Shown piece after piece: positions 33,701 through 42,048 of a stretch of 64,000 bases of DNA. The first letter of the stretch is position 1, and the number at the start of each line of letters is the position of its first letter. The stretch covers positions 12,890,505 to 12,954,504 of the forward strand of contig OW203730.1 in assembly GCA_934045075.1 (NCBI GenBank), given 5' to 3'. Made by a program: the position numbers and the translations under genes. Under the pieces are notes generated by a model that worked only from the letters and a program-made list of their open reading frames with translations, ran no database searches and was not told the DNA's origin. This DNA comes from Yponomeuta sedellus (lineage: Eukaryota; Arthropoda; Insecta; Lepidoptera; Yponomeutidae).

Positions 33701-34017
33701 GTCTGGTTCAATTTTAATCATCATGCAGTTGGCTTGCTGAAACGGTAATTCTTCGACCGAGAATTTCATACTCTCTTTTATATAAACTACAACTCCCTCA
33801 CTTTGGTTGTTATTCAACTTGGTTGAACAGCCAAAGTATCCAGCATAGTGCGGTATGGTGGTAGTATGAGAAAGCCAGCACTCCGTTAGGACCATGACGT
33901 CGACATTTGTTTTAAGCCTTGCAAGTAAAGTATCAAAAGACGACATGTTGCGGTTAATACTACGGATATTTTGCGTGATAATAGATAACGTTCTAGAGGT
34001 ATTCACAGTTCTCACAA
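30718..34017 (-). mobile_element. LINE (Jockey/CR1-like), 5'-truncated just before ORF2
   Basis: Minus-strand retrotransposon: intact ORF2, about 430 bp of 3' UTR, polyadenylation-like AATAAA near 30773, and an A tail at about 30718-30732. Candidate target duplication AAAATTTTT lies next to the A tail and at 34017-34026; it is low-complexity, so weak. If correct, truncation fell a few bases before the ORF2 start and ORF1 is absent. Confidence 0.8.
31160..34015 (-). CDS. LINE ORF2: apurinic endonuclease-reverse transcriptase
   Basis: 951 residues without interruption. The N-terminal endonuclease has IITQNIRSINRN, LTECWLS, LTGDLNIAI (residues about 140-150) and a C-terminal ITDHKTIMF (SDH-type box). 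The RT has IKPIHKGGDRDRIINYRPIS, GFRTGLSTDDAV, FLDLAKAFDTV, GVPQGSIIGPTLF and the catalytic YADD near residue 665, then a Cys/His-rich HQCTTGTSHCDCPC stretch. There is no RNase H. It nicks target DNA and primes reverse transcription in cis. Motifs fit the Jockey/CR1 group, but I cannot settle the clade by eye. Any ORF1 product would have to come from another copy. The start at 34015 is the first Met of the open frame and sits close to the truncation point, so the native N-terminus may be longer. Confidence 0.92.
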   Translation of the reverse strand: MRTVNTSRTLSIITQNIRSINRNMSSFDTLLARLKTNVDVMVLTECWLSHTTTIPHYAGYFGCSTKLNNNQSEGVVVYIKESMKFSVEELPFQQANCMMIKIEPDTVVLAIYRSPSHKNLDPFFNSLNEILSKLCQYENIILTGDLNIAINPEKNDSAAESYLNLTAYHGLLPAHTLITRDASGTCLDHILLKTRHPALTMIIQSAITDHKTIMFFLESKPRRNYAVVSINKTDHNGLKQHMNNLDLSLIYSSNDAQISMTYLTEFIQEAIVKNTKTQTLSNRYKIIKPWITPGLLRCARHRDKLHKQTKRCPENLLSKLIYTRYRNFCNALFKRVKRSYDKEQIDNAGNDSKKLWNAIKTITNTANIKSSPKELLTLGTTPIESVNGINEYFANVGKSLAEIQQHKVNASQRPPYNPPSTVPNSFVLFPTDHEEMERLITGLKNECSVGFDKIPNKLLKDHRGLLIPPLTHIFNMCLRDGVFPSVLKIAEIKPIHKGGDRDRIINYRPISILPSLSKLLEKIVNTRLMIFLEEHHILSDNQYGFRTGLSTDDAVHTLTDHISSKLDEGLKCIGVFLDLAKAFDTVSVPLLLQKLQAIGVRGDQLNIFTDYLSDRYQHVKVNNFVSEDLPMTYGVPQGSIIGPTLFLIYLNDLLSLTPFQGKIISYADDTALLFTEKSWNLAYKLAQQGLDTVQCWLESNFLTLNSEKTRYLSFSMRNTPVINHQDKLIVHQCTTGTSHCDCPCLERVDSIRYLGIIIDDNLNFRRHIESLSAKIRKLIYIFKKLRHILDPIPLKQIYFALCQSLISYCISSWGGASKTIIKKVEIAQRIILKVCTFRPYFFPTSSLYKYCEVLTVRQLFILSIIVRQHKSTSFTPLLNTRRHYRVIKLNKSPRTSFVRKFYTFLGPYLYNKINKILNIYPLVKIICKRVVSKWLQNLTYAETENILSVVE

Positions 34018-34026
34018 AATTTTTAG

Positions 34027-35281
34027 AGTGGGAATAGTATATTTTGCAATTAGTGAATAAAGGACAAACTCTGACTTAGCCCTGTTGTAGGTATGCTTTT
34101 TCTTTCCTGTGATGTGTTAATTTGTTCCAATAAATGTTTTTCTCTCGTTTTCATTCTAATAGAATCATTCTAATAAAAATCGGGGCCACAGATGAATCAC
34201 GAGCAAGTGAAGGATTCTAAGGACTGAAATTCTTCACTTGGGATTGAATCAAAGCCCCGATACTTGCGACTTCTTTTTCCATGTTGCCTCTGCCCGTTTG
34301 GATAGTCTGCCCTAAGCTTTTAGCTGGACAGCATCGAGGGCCACCTCGAATAATAACAAACGAAACGAATCGAATGAATATTTTGGTTTGTTCTAAATTT
34401 AAACACCAAAATAACACCAAACTAAACAGTAAATAAAAAGCATTTCACTTTTTATTGTTATCAGTGAAAAAAATAACCTTATTAGAGAGGGAATGTTAAA
34501 AATATAGTTATTTTCAATACGAATATCAATAATAATATTATATCCTGTTACGTTTCGTGTGCAGTTAAGTATTATAATAATATCAATAAAAAGTCAGTGA
34601 TTATTAATTGTCTTTTCAAATTTTTTTGTCATGTTATGCTCTGGTGCACAATATAGAATATTCTTATCTTATCTTATATTTTGATTGCATTGACTTCGAA
34701 GCTTTAATATTTTGTACCTTCAAGGAACTTTTAGAGCTTTTTAGGCGGCCCTTACTTCTTTCATACTATCTCGCTCGCACTATAGATAAATAGAAAATAC
34801 TTTATTGTACATAAAAAAGTAAATTACCATAATTATAAGTGGTTGTAAAAAATGTGTATTTGGTCTGTGGATTGACAATTTGATAGACAATAAAATTAAG
34901 GACGTTTTAAACACATTTTTGTTTTCCTGTGCATAGGTGAGAAAAAAATTGAGAAAAGTTTTTTCTAAAATTATATATTTTTAGTCATAAACTACAGGTA
35001 CAGGACAAGAAGAAAGTATGTCTTGAATGTCCGTCATTTTACTATCTATTAAACCTTCATACGACGTTTATTAACAGTGTACTCGTAATTATAATAATTA
35101 AATAAAATTGGATTGTGCGAGAGAGCATGTCAGATGTAACAGAAACTTAAATGGTTTGTTTATACAAATTTTGAACATGGTGGTGATGTGTGTTTCAGTC
35201 AAAATGGCTGTAAGCAGTATTATAATCTTTTATTTAAATATTAATATTGGTAATCTTTTTGTTTATAAAATAAATTAGTGT
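34027..35281. other. no gene seen
   Basis: AT-rich. A 67-residue minus frame at 34217-34420 (PAKSLGQTIQTGRGNMEKEV) is unassigned; it might be a degraded transposon gene, but nothing proves this. Confidence 0.4.
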
Positions 35282-35637
35282 TAATTAAAACTGTTTTTAT
35301 ACGGATTTATGCTCGTTTATTACATTTTTACAATTTTCCAACGTTTCGGCACTTTTACAGGTGCCGTGGTCTCGGATGACTGAGGTGGTAGGCGTCTTTT
35401 TGAAAGCATTAACGGTTAGTTTACTACTCTCGGCAAAAATTACAAAAGTTAATTATGAAGTTACGTTCCAAAATAGGTATTTCAATTATTTTATATAACG
35501 TCAACAATATTGATTATTAGTAATTATTGAAGTTAAAAAATTAAATTAATAAAACCAATTATTTTACATGCACTAAAAATATTGATTATTAATTGAAATT
35601 AAAATTAACTCTACAGTCACACTTTTAGCAAGGGGGT
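35282..35637 (-). repeat. Penelope-like LTR, left inverted arm
   Basis: Starts TAATTAAAACTGTTTTTATA and ends AGCAAGGGGGT. Contains GTTTCGGCAC...GTGCCGTGGTCTCGG at 35343-35374. Confidence 0.8.
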
Positions 35638-35644
35638 AAAGTGA

Positions 35645-35889
35645 ACGGGTGAAGGAACATATTGCGGACGTGAAACATAAGCGCTCTGGTAGATCTGCAG
35701 TCAGCGAACATACACTTAGCGGTACCAACCACTTTATGCATTTTGATAAAGTTAAAGTTCTAGCCCGAGAAGACCGTTTATTCCCTTGAATGATACGCGA
35801 GGCAATAGAGATCCGCCGGCATCCAAATTTCAATAGAGATCGTGGTTGGAATATACCGGCAGCATGGGAACCAGTGCTTAAGTGCATGA
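35645..35889 (+). pseudogene. Penelope-like GIY-YIG endonuclease C-terminal fragment
   Basis: The plus-strand core reads KEHIADVKHKRSGRSAVSEH, then FDKVKVLARED, then after a stop (TGA where an Arg-type codon is expected) MIREAIEIRRHPNFNRDRGW and IPAAWEPVL. The pattern H-I-x-D-V ... S-A-V-x-E-H ... R-x-I-R-E-A-I-E-I ... N-F-N-R-D-x-G is the C-terminal half of the GIY-YIG endonuclease attached to Penelope-like RTs. The RT itself is absent. A premature stop makes even the remnant broken. Confidence 0.75.
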
Positions 35890-35890
35890 G

Positions 35891-36246
35891 ACCCCCTTGC
35901 TAAAAGTGTGACTGTAGAGTTAATTTTAATTTCAATTAATAATCAATATTTTTAGTTCATGTAAAATAATTGGTTTTATTAGTTTAATTTTTTAACTTTT
36001 ATAATTACTAATAATCAATATTGTTGACGTTATATAAAATAATTTAAATACCTATTTTGGAACGTAACTTCATAATTAACTTTTGTAATTTTTGCCGAGG
36101 GTAGTAAACTAACCGTTAATGCTTTCAAAAAGACGCCTACCACCTCAGTCATCCGAGACCACGGCACCTGTAAAAGTGCCGAAACATTGGAAAATTGTAA
36201 AAATGTAATAAACGAGCATAAATCCGTATAAAAACAGTTTTAATTA
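35891..36246 (+). repeat. Penelope-like LTR, right arm
   Basis: Sense-orientation LTR following the coding fragment, starting ACCCCCTTGCTAAAAGTG. CCGAGACCACGG at 36153-36164 leads into a GGCAC/GTGCC hairpin and then GAAAC at 36181-36185. Confidence 0.8.
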
Positions 36247-36964
36247 TGTCTAGTGCTCGTATTAGCCTTAGAAAATACTAAATTAGTGTTGTAAATCCTT
36301 TTAATAAGTACTTTCCCCCAATATAGTACTGTCGTCGCTGAACCACGTTGGTACATTGCATATATACCTACAATATCGTCGGGAATTTCTCCGATACATT
36401 TTGCTCGCTTGTAGTACTTTTATCGGCGCATGTACTCAGAAGAACAATAAAAAGAAACTATTTTGGCCAAGTTAAAGAGAAAGTGAACATCGCGATATAC
36501 GAAGCTGTGAGGCTCCCTAAATTTGATGTTAAATCAAAGCTTCTGAATGTCTAATGTATACAGTTACATCTCTGATTATTATCTGGTTTTCAGTAGAAGA
36601 CATTTCACGTAAGACTTCATACACTTAGTTCTCGGTGAGTAGGTTCTTATCGAGCTGGCGATGGCGGCACATAATGACGGGTTATAGCGTCTGCCGCCGG
36701 ATGTCGTCTGGCTTGATAGCCACGAGTGCCTTTCAATATCTGAGTATAATCAACTGGAACATATATCTTTTGCTCTAGCAGTAAAGGCTACAATCCATCG
36801 AGACATTTACCGTGTGCGACGCATAAACGACCAAACAGCATACTTGGCTCGTCTGTCTTCTCAGTATCGGAAGTATTTGCATAATTAGTCAAAGTTGTAT
36901 ACTATTGATTCGTGACAAGGAACCAGCACCTTAGTCAATTTACTGGAGTAGTATTTCTTTATGA
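36247..36964. other. no gene seen
   Basis: No supported feature; weak 68-codon frame at 36348-36554. Confidence 0.45.
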
Positions 36965-37290
36965 CTCGCGATAAAATGAAATGAAAAGGTTTATTCAAAG
37001 TAGCGCAGAAACTGCGGCTTAATGACATTTTCAAGTCAAGATGCTCATATAATATAAAGCCTTTATTCCGAAAACATAATATAATCAGTGGTTTCAATTT
37101 TAAACATTAAATTAAATCTCTGATTTCGGAGTGCCTCTTGGCAAAGGCCTCCTCCAACTCCCTCCAGTGGCAGCGGTCTTGCGCTGCTCTTGTCCAGAAT
37201 GAGCCAGCTGTTTATTTTATTTCATCGACCCATCTCCTTTTCTGTCTTCCTCTTTTTCTGGCCCCGTCTCTTGGATACCACAGCAAGATG
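36965..37290 (-). pseudogene. LINE C-terminal fragment with 3' UTR
   Basis: Minus strand 37290 to 37107 reads RKRGRQKRRWVDEIK, a stop, then TAGSFWTR, AAQDRCHWRELEEAFAKRH and a terminal stop at 37107-37109. K-R-W-x-D-E/D-I ... A-Q-D-R-x-x-W-R-x-L-E-E-A is the conserved C-terminal tail of insect RTE-like endonuclease/RT LINEs. The internal stop and lack of RT show a dead 5'-truncated copy. An ATGAAATGAAAAGG-type tail lies at its 3' end near 36975. Confidence 0.7.
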
Positions 37291-37305
37291 CTCATACATA
37301 GGTTA

Positions 37306-37371
37306 CATATTAAACGGGTCTTATCGCGATTATTTATTAGGTAATCGCGATTTCACCCGTTTATTGTATAA
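37306..37371. repeat. short inverted-repeat fragment related to 29071-29207
   Basis: ATTAAACGGGTCTTATCGCG, then AATAAATAATCGC-type sequence inverted, then CACCCGTTTATTGTATAAC. A collapsed Penelope-like LTR end. Confidence 0.5.
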
Positions 37372-38772
37372 CTACTACTGGAGTAGGTCGATAAATAGTA
37401 CGTAGCTCGTTGTAAAGCTCACCCTGAATTTGACAACTTGATGGAGGGCAGCCAAAAGATTTGCACAACATACAAATACAAATTTAAAAGGCCAACCCTG
37501 AGATTAATTACATTGTCTGCATCAAAGTTTCTTTTAGAAAAAAACCCTTTTTAAACAAACACCAAATTTAGTTGCTTTTTATGTGCAGTCATATGCGGCA
37601 GGGCGAACATTACTTCCGAACTGATAACATTTTGCGTCGGATCATGTTTGACCTTTGCGTGCTCATCCATATGGAACGTCTGCCTTGTCTACGGAATCCA
37701 TTGTCCACGCCGCCCGCCGGGATGCCGCGACTTCTATTTATATCACCCAATCGACTCCCGCATTGGGAAATTCACCTATCGATGCTAATGCGGAAGATGC
37801 TGCCTAGTGCGAGCTTATTTCGTGAGACTGGGGCGTCCTAGACGAAATAGTGTTGTAAAACTTGATTTCACCTTATTTGATGATCAAACCGCCGCATTAA
37901 CACCTAGTTTGTTAAAAATTCAAGCTACCTATCAGGTTAAAATGCAGGAAAAACATTTTTGTAAGTCAGACAGACGTCGCAGGCATATTAGGTAAATTTG
38001 GCATCCTTCTTCGAACCTTAAAAATTACCTCTGAGACCTAATTATGCCAAAAAAATCCTGTCGGAGCCTTTACGTTTGCGATAGCAATTAGTATATGGGA
38101 TACGGCCTTATTTATGAAATCACGCCCTTGAAACACTTCTTAGGGCCGTTTTTTCCATTTGCTGCGCTAAACTGGATTTCTAATCCGGATCATGCTTGAA
38201 CGAAGTTTAAAAAATAGATTTATGACCATCCGATTTCTCCCGTAACTTTTTGATCTGGTTATCACGAAATCTAGTTCTTGTTACAGATTAGACAAAAAAA
38301 CGCTAAGATTTGAGGGTGGTAACACTTTTTTATTTTTTTTATTTAGAAACGCAGCTGTCAAAAATGTCGAGAATTCTGTGATATTTCCGGTTATTCTGTG
38401 TAATTTCAAAACCTTTTTCGGCAATTTTGATTTTTTTTTTCTGGCGCGGTTTGTTTTGTGCGAAATAAATTTTGAACGGCTGTCATAAAAGATGATAAAG
38501 TGCCATCTCCACAAACTTGACACTGGCAGAATCCTAGAGGGTGCCATAAACAAGAATTGAATTGAAATTGAAAACGAAAAAGAGATCCAACATTCACCAA
38601 TAGTGAAAACAATATAATTGGTAAAGTAAAACCTTTGACGTCTTTTGGCAGCTGATAATTGACATTTGTCTGACTGTTAATCTGGTTTTAGAAGCTAATC
38701 GTCCAATATCGGCCGCTCAGAGACTTTAGTTTAAACTTTGGTTTACGATGTTAGAGAAATCCAATCTGTTAT
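37372..38772. other. no assigned gene
   Basis: Open frames at 37572-37841 and 37807-37995 (+), with higher GC than the surroundings, may be remnants of one old coding sequence or repeat, but I recognise no motif. 38281-38612 holds poly-A/T-interrupted frames only. Confidence 0.4.
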
Positions 38773-38995
38773 TTTAAAAACCTATTTAGAGGCTAAAAAT
38801 TCCACCCATGCCGGGATTCGAACCCGCGACCTCTGGCTATCCGTGCCAGCGCTCTTCCAACTGAGCTAATGGGCAACTCACCGGGACCAGTGAAGTTTCG
38901 AACCTCTTTACAATACTCTCTGTATTACGTTTAGCCTTTAAATAGGGTTTTAAAATTGTCCTTAGCACGGGTTGATGCATTAAAAAGAATATAAG
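38773..38995. mobile_element. SINE family 1, fold-back copy F
   Basis: Minus-strand SINE from AACCTATTTAGAGGC through the tRNA-like domain to ATTACG, fused to a plus-strand tail (TTTAGCCTTTAAATAGGG ... TTAGCACGGGTTGATGCATT). Same architecture and apparently the same junction as copy E. No clear target duplication. More diverged than E. Confidence 0.82.
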
Positions 38996-40289
38996 GATTA
39001 GAATAGCTCAGGATTTCAGGTCAGCACTTGAAATTGCCGATCTTAGGTGGGCACGGGTGCTGATTAAGCCCACATTCTCTCTGAGAGAAGGCCTGCGATC
39101 TGCAGTGGGACGTATGTAGGCTACTTAAAAATATGTACTCGTAGAAGCAGTATGGTTGAGATTCCGCCACCGTGTTCGCCGAGAATCATTGCGTGTTGAG
39201 CAATAGATGATGCAACGAGAAAATTTGATGATGTGATTATCGTGCCCGGCTTTCTATGCGCAGAAATAATTATTTGTTACCATCAGCTGGAAAGATAAAG
39301 TACACAATCGACCTAATTTGTAAATTCCGTCACGAACAATCGATGTAGATCTCTAATTAAGGTATTTTTGTTATGTAAGCATGTTCTTTTCTCTACAGAA
39401 AACTTTGAGTCAATTTGATATTATGAGAATCGTTAAATGTAGATTCAAAATTCTCAAAAGGCTAAGGTGTAACCCCTGTTTAGCCTAAATTAACAATCCA
39501 TTAATGTATTGGTAACAGCTGTCCGTTGGCTCAAGTTCACACAAAATAAAACAACTGACAACTGTTAACCGTAATTCATCGGTTGCTAGTGTACGTGAAA
39601 CAGTGGGTTAGACTCAACTTTAGTAGCTGGTCAGGGGGTGTGACCACGTAAGCACTCCACTGTATTGCGTTGTCTGATGTAACCTACTCTGAACTGTGAA
39701 ATACATACTCGGACATATTGTGACACTTTCGGAGTCTTCTATAATGCTTAACCCACAGAGTGAAAAGTTTTGTGATACAAAGGTATGATGTTTTTGCAGG
39801 TTAAAATGTATGACTTTTTCCTTAACTCCATAAATATTTAATTGATCTGCACTATTGCACTTTATTTGCGCCGGAAACAGCAAATAGTAGAACACCTTGA
39901 CTTTCAGGAAGGAAATCGTTTATTTGTTGGAAAATTTACATTTTGTTTCTCTATTTTGTTTCAACAGCAGACTAAACAGCCGTGGCCGTCAACATCGAAC
40001 CCATGTCATTTTAAGATATTGGTATCGTTGGTACAGCCAACAGTTTTTATTAATCAGGCACGCCGAATCCCCTGTTTGTAGCTAGAAATCTGTTAATGTA
40101 CTGTTAACACGAGGACCCTGTGCATTGCAGGGCCGATTAAATCACAGATTGACACTGGAAATGCACATTGAATTGACATAATAAACTATGAATTGTCAGT
40201 CGACCAAAGTGCATACAAACAAAAAAACAACTGCAAACAAAAAAGACAGTTGTAAACAGTAAATTACAATTACAAGAAAAGTAGTACAA
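38996..40289. other. no gene seen
   Basis: Weak frames (39620-39895 minus, 39842-40081 plus) overlap each other and show no motif. Confidence 0.45.
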
Positions 40290-40437
40290 TTCCACCAAAC
40301 TGCGACTCCCAACCCGCATGCCCAGCGTGGGGATTATGGGCATTACCCCGCAATGATGGCACAACGTTGCGCTATGGCGCTCATTAGGAGAGGGCTATGT
40401 CCAGCAGTGGACTAATATAGCCTGAAGAAGAAGAAAA
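40290..40437 (+). repeat. LINE 3' end with GAA tail
   Basis: GCATGCCCAGCGTGGGGATTATGGGC... AGGAGAGGGCTATGTCCAGC AGTGGAC...ATAGCCTGAAGAAGAAGAA. This is a lepidopteran RTE-type LINE 3' end that I recognise by its TCCAGCAGTGGAC block and simple-repeat tail. Confidence 0.65.
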
Positions 40438-40439
40438 AA

Positions 40440-40485
40440 CAGAAAATTAACACGGGTTAGTCCATTAAAAAGAATATAGTAAATT
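40440..40485 (+). repeat. SINE family 1 tail remnant
   Basis: AAAATTAACACGGGTTAGTC then CATTAAAAAGAATATAGTA: family 1 tail directly behind the LINE end. Confidence 0.6.
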
Positions 40486-41797
40486 AACAGATTTTAAGTG
40501 ACGAGAAACCGGACGTTAGTGTCCTTAATAAGAGCTAATGGTGTAATTTAGCGAATTGTGTGTTCACAATACGCTAGTGGGTCACCGATTGAGAAACTCG
40601 CTGGTTTGGCGGCGTATTTGACTGCGTTGGTCATTGACTTGCCTTTACCGTTTGCCCAGACGAGATTATTTCCTGTGCCCATTGTTTTGTATTGTTGTCT
40701 TTAAATGAGCATGAAATTGGAAGATTAACTCGTACAAGGAAATGCAAATGATATTTTAATAAAAAAACGACTTCACAAAATAAGGTAAAATGTACTGAAA
40801 AAAAAAATACTTGTTAATTTCTTAAGGACATGCTATCTCTTAAGAAACTAACCGCTTTAAATAATAAAAAATAAAATTTATATAGGTAATCGTTGGACAA
40901 CGTGGTAAAAAATCTAGCTGAAATTTGAAGAATTATTCATTGAAGAAAATATACAGGAGAAATGAGGACTTCCTCTTTTTTTGAAGTCGCTTTATAGGGA
41001 GCACCTTATGACAGTTTTAAAATCCTTGTTCAACGTTGTCAAAGACAACTTTCGTAACATAACATAGAGAAACTGTCTGCCTATTACATATTCGTCTCCT
41101 TTCTTTTGGACTTTCTGAATACAAATTAAACGCTACAAACTGTTGAGCAAGAACAAGGACCGAGTCTTTTCCTTATTAAGAAAACATGCAAGACCGCATT
41201 ACTTACTTTACTTGTCACACTACGAGCCTAACATTACTGCAAAAACAAAAGCTGCAGTGTACTCGTATTTGCAGTGACTCCTAATGGGTTAGCGATGCTT
41301 GTCGATGTATTTATGCTAATGGCTAAAATTAAAGCTGAATCAGCATGTGTCATCCATCACGCCAACAATTGTTCGTTTCTTCGGTAAATAGATGAAGCTT
41401 TAGGTGTATTTCTGAGTACGGAGGGGGATCGTGGTGGCGCCAATCCGCCAACTCGAGTCAAGGCCGCCCAGACACGATAAGCCTCGTAATTCTGTGCTAC
41501 GAAAGGTACGCTTTAATTTGTGGTTCTTAATGAGGTTGTCTTTAGTGCTATAATAGAACTACGAAGATAGCTTAGCCGCGGACCAAGGTCTAGACATCGA
41601 GGTAGCTCGCTTGTAATCTTGCGTTAATTTGGTACTGGAATAGTGACTCGTTTATAGGCACTTCTAGTCATATTTGAATTTTAGACTTAGATTTAGGTTC
41701 CATTAAAACTGCCATCAACGTCGTCGAGTTTTTAGTTTAGACATTCATTATGAAGCTTGCAAAATCTAAAATAAATAAATACGATTGAATGATATCG
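40486..41797. other. no gene; possible degenerate MITE inside
   Basis: AT-rich. 40764-40995 starts AAAAAAACGACTTCACAAAA and ends GAGGACTTCCTCTTTTTTTG then AAGTCGC, so it may be a decayed element with inverted ends of the 895-960 type. Confidence 0.35.
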
Positions 41798-41799
41798 TA

Positions 41800-42046
41800 C
41801 AGTCTATTTATTCTTACTTGTCCAATTTAGTAAACAAGATTCTAACCTTAAAATTGAGATTAGATGCCTAAACTAGACATTTTCTCGCAAATTCATGAAC
41901 TATGTTTATAAAATTGGCAGCGTGTTATCTAAAAGAGTGTTCCAGGTTACTTCATCTATGGAAATATGGCAGTTTTGGACTAAAAAGTCACAGTTTAAGG
42001 GTAGAATCTTGTTTACTAAATTGGACAAGTAAGAATAAATAGACTG
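41800..42046. mobile_element. Tc1-type MITE, copy 1
   Basis: 247 bp with about 45-bp inverted ends, left CAGTCTATTTATTCTTACTT, right the complement, flanked by TA at 41798-41799 and 42047-42048. CAGT termini and TA target suggest the Tc1/mariner superfamily. No coding capacity. Confidence 0.9.
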
Positions 42047-42048
42047 TA

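Larger units (their letters stand above)
35282..36246 (+). mobile_element. Penelope-like element fragment with inverted LTRs
   Basis: Two 356-bp arms (35282-35637 and 35891-36246) are inverted copies with only a handful of differences counted by eye, separated by a 253-bp core that encodes a GIY-YIG-like endonuclease tail. Penelope-like elements are known for inverted or tandem partial LTRs and strong 5' truncation. The right arm is the natural 3' LTR in sense orientation; the left arm is an inverted extra copy. Confidence 0.75.

Noticed and set aside
36150..36190. Canonical hammerhead ribozyme annotation
   Set aside because: The stem and GAAAC are present but CUGANGA is not, so I report it only as a motif to test.
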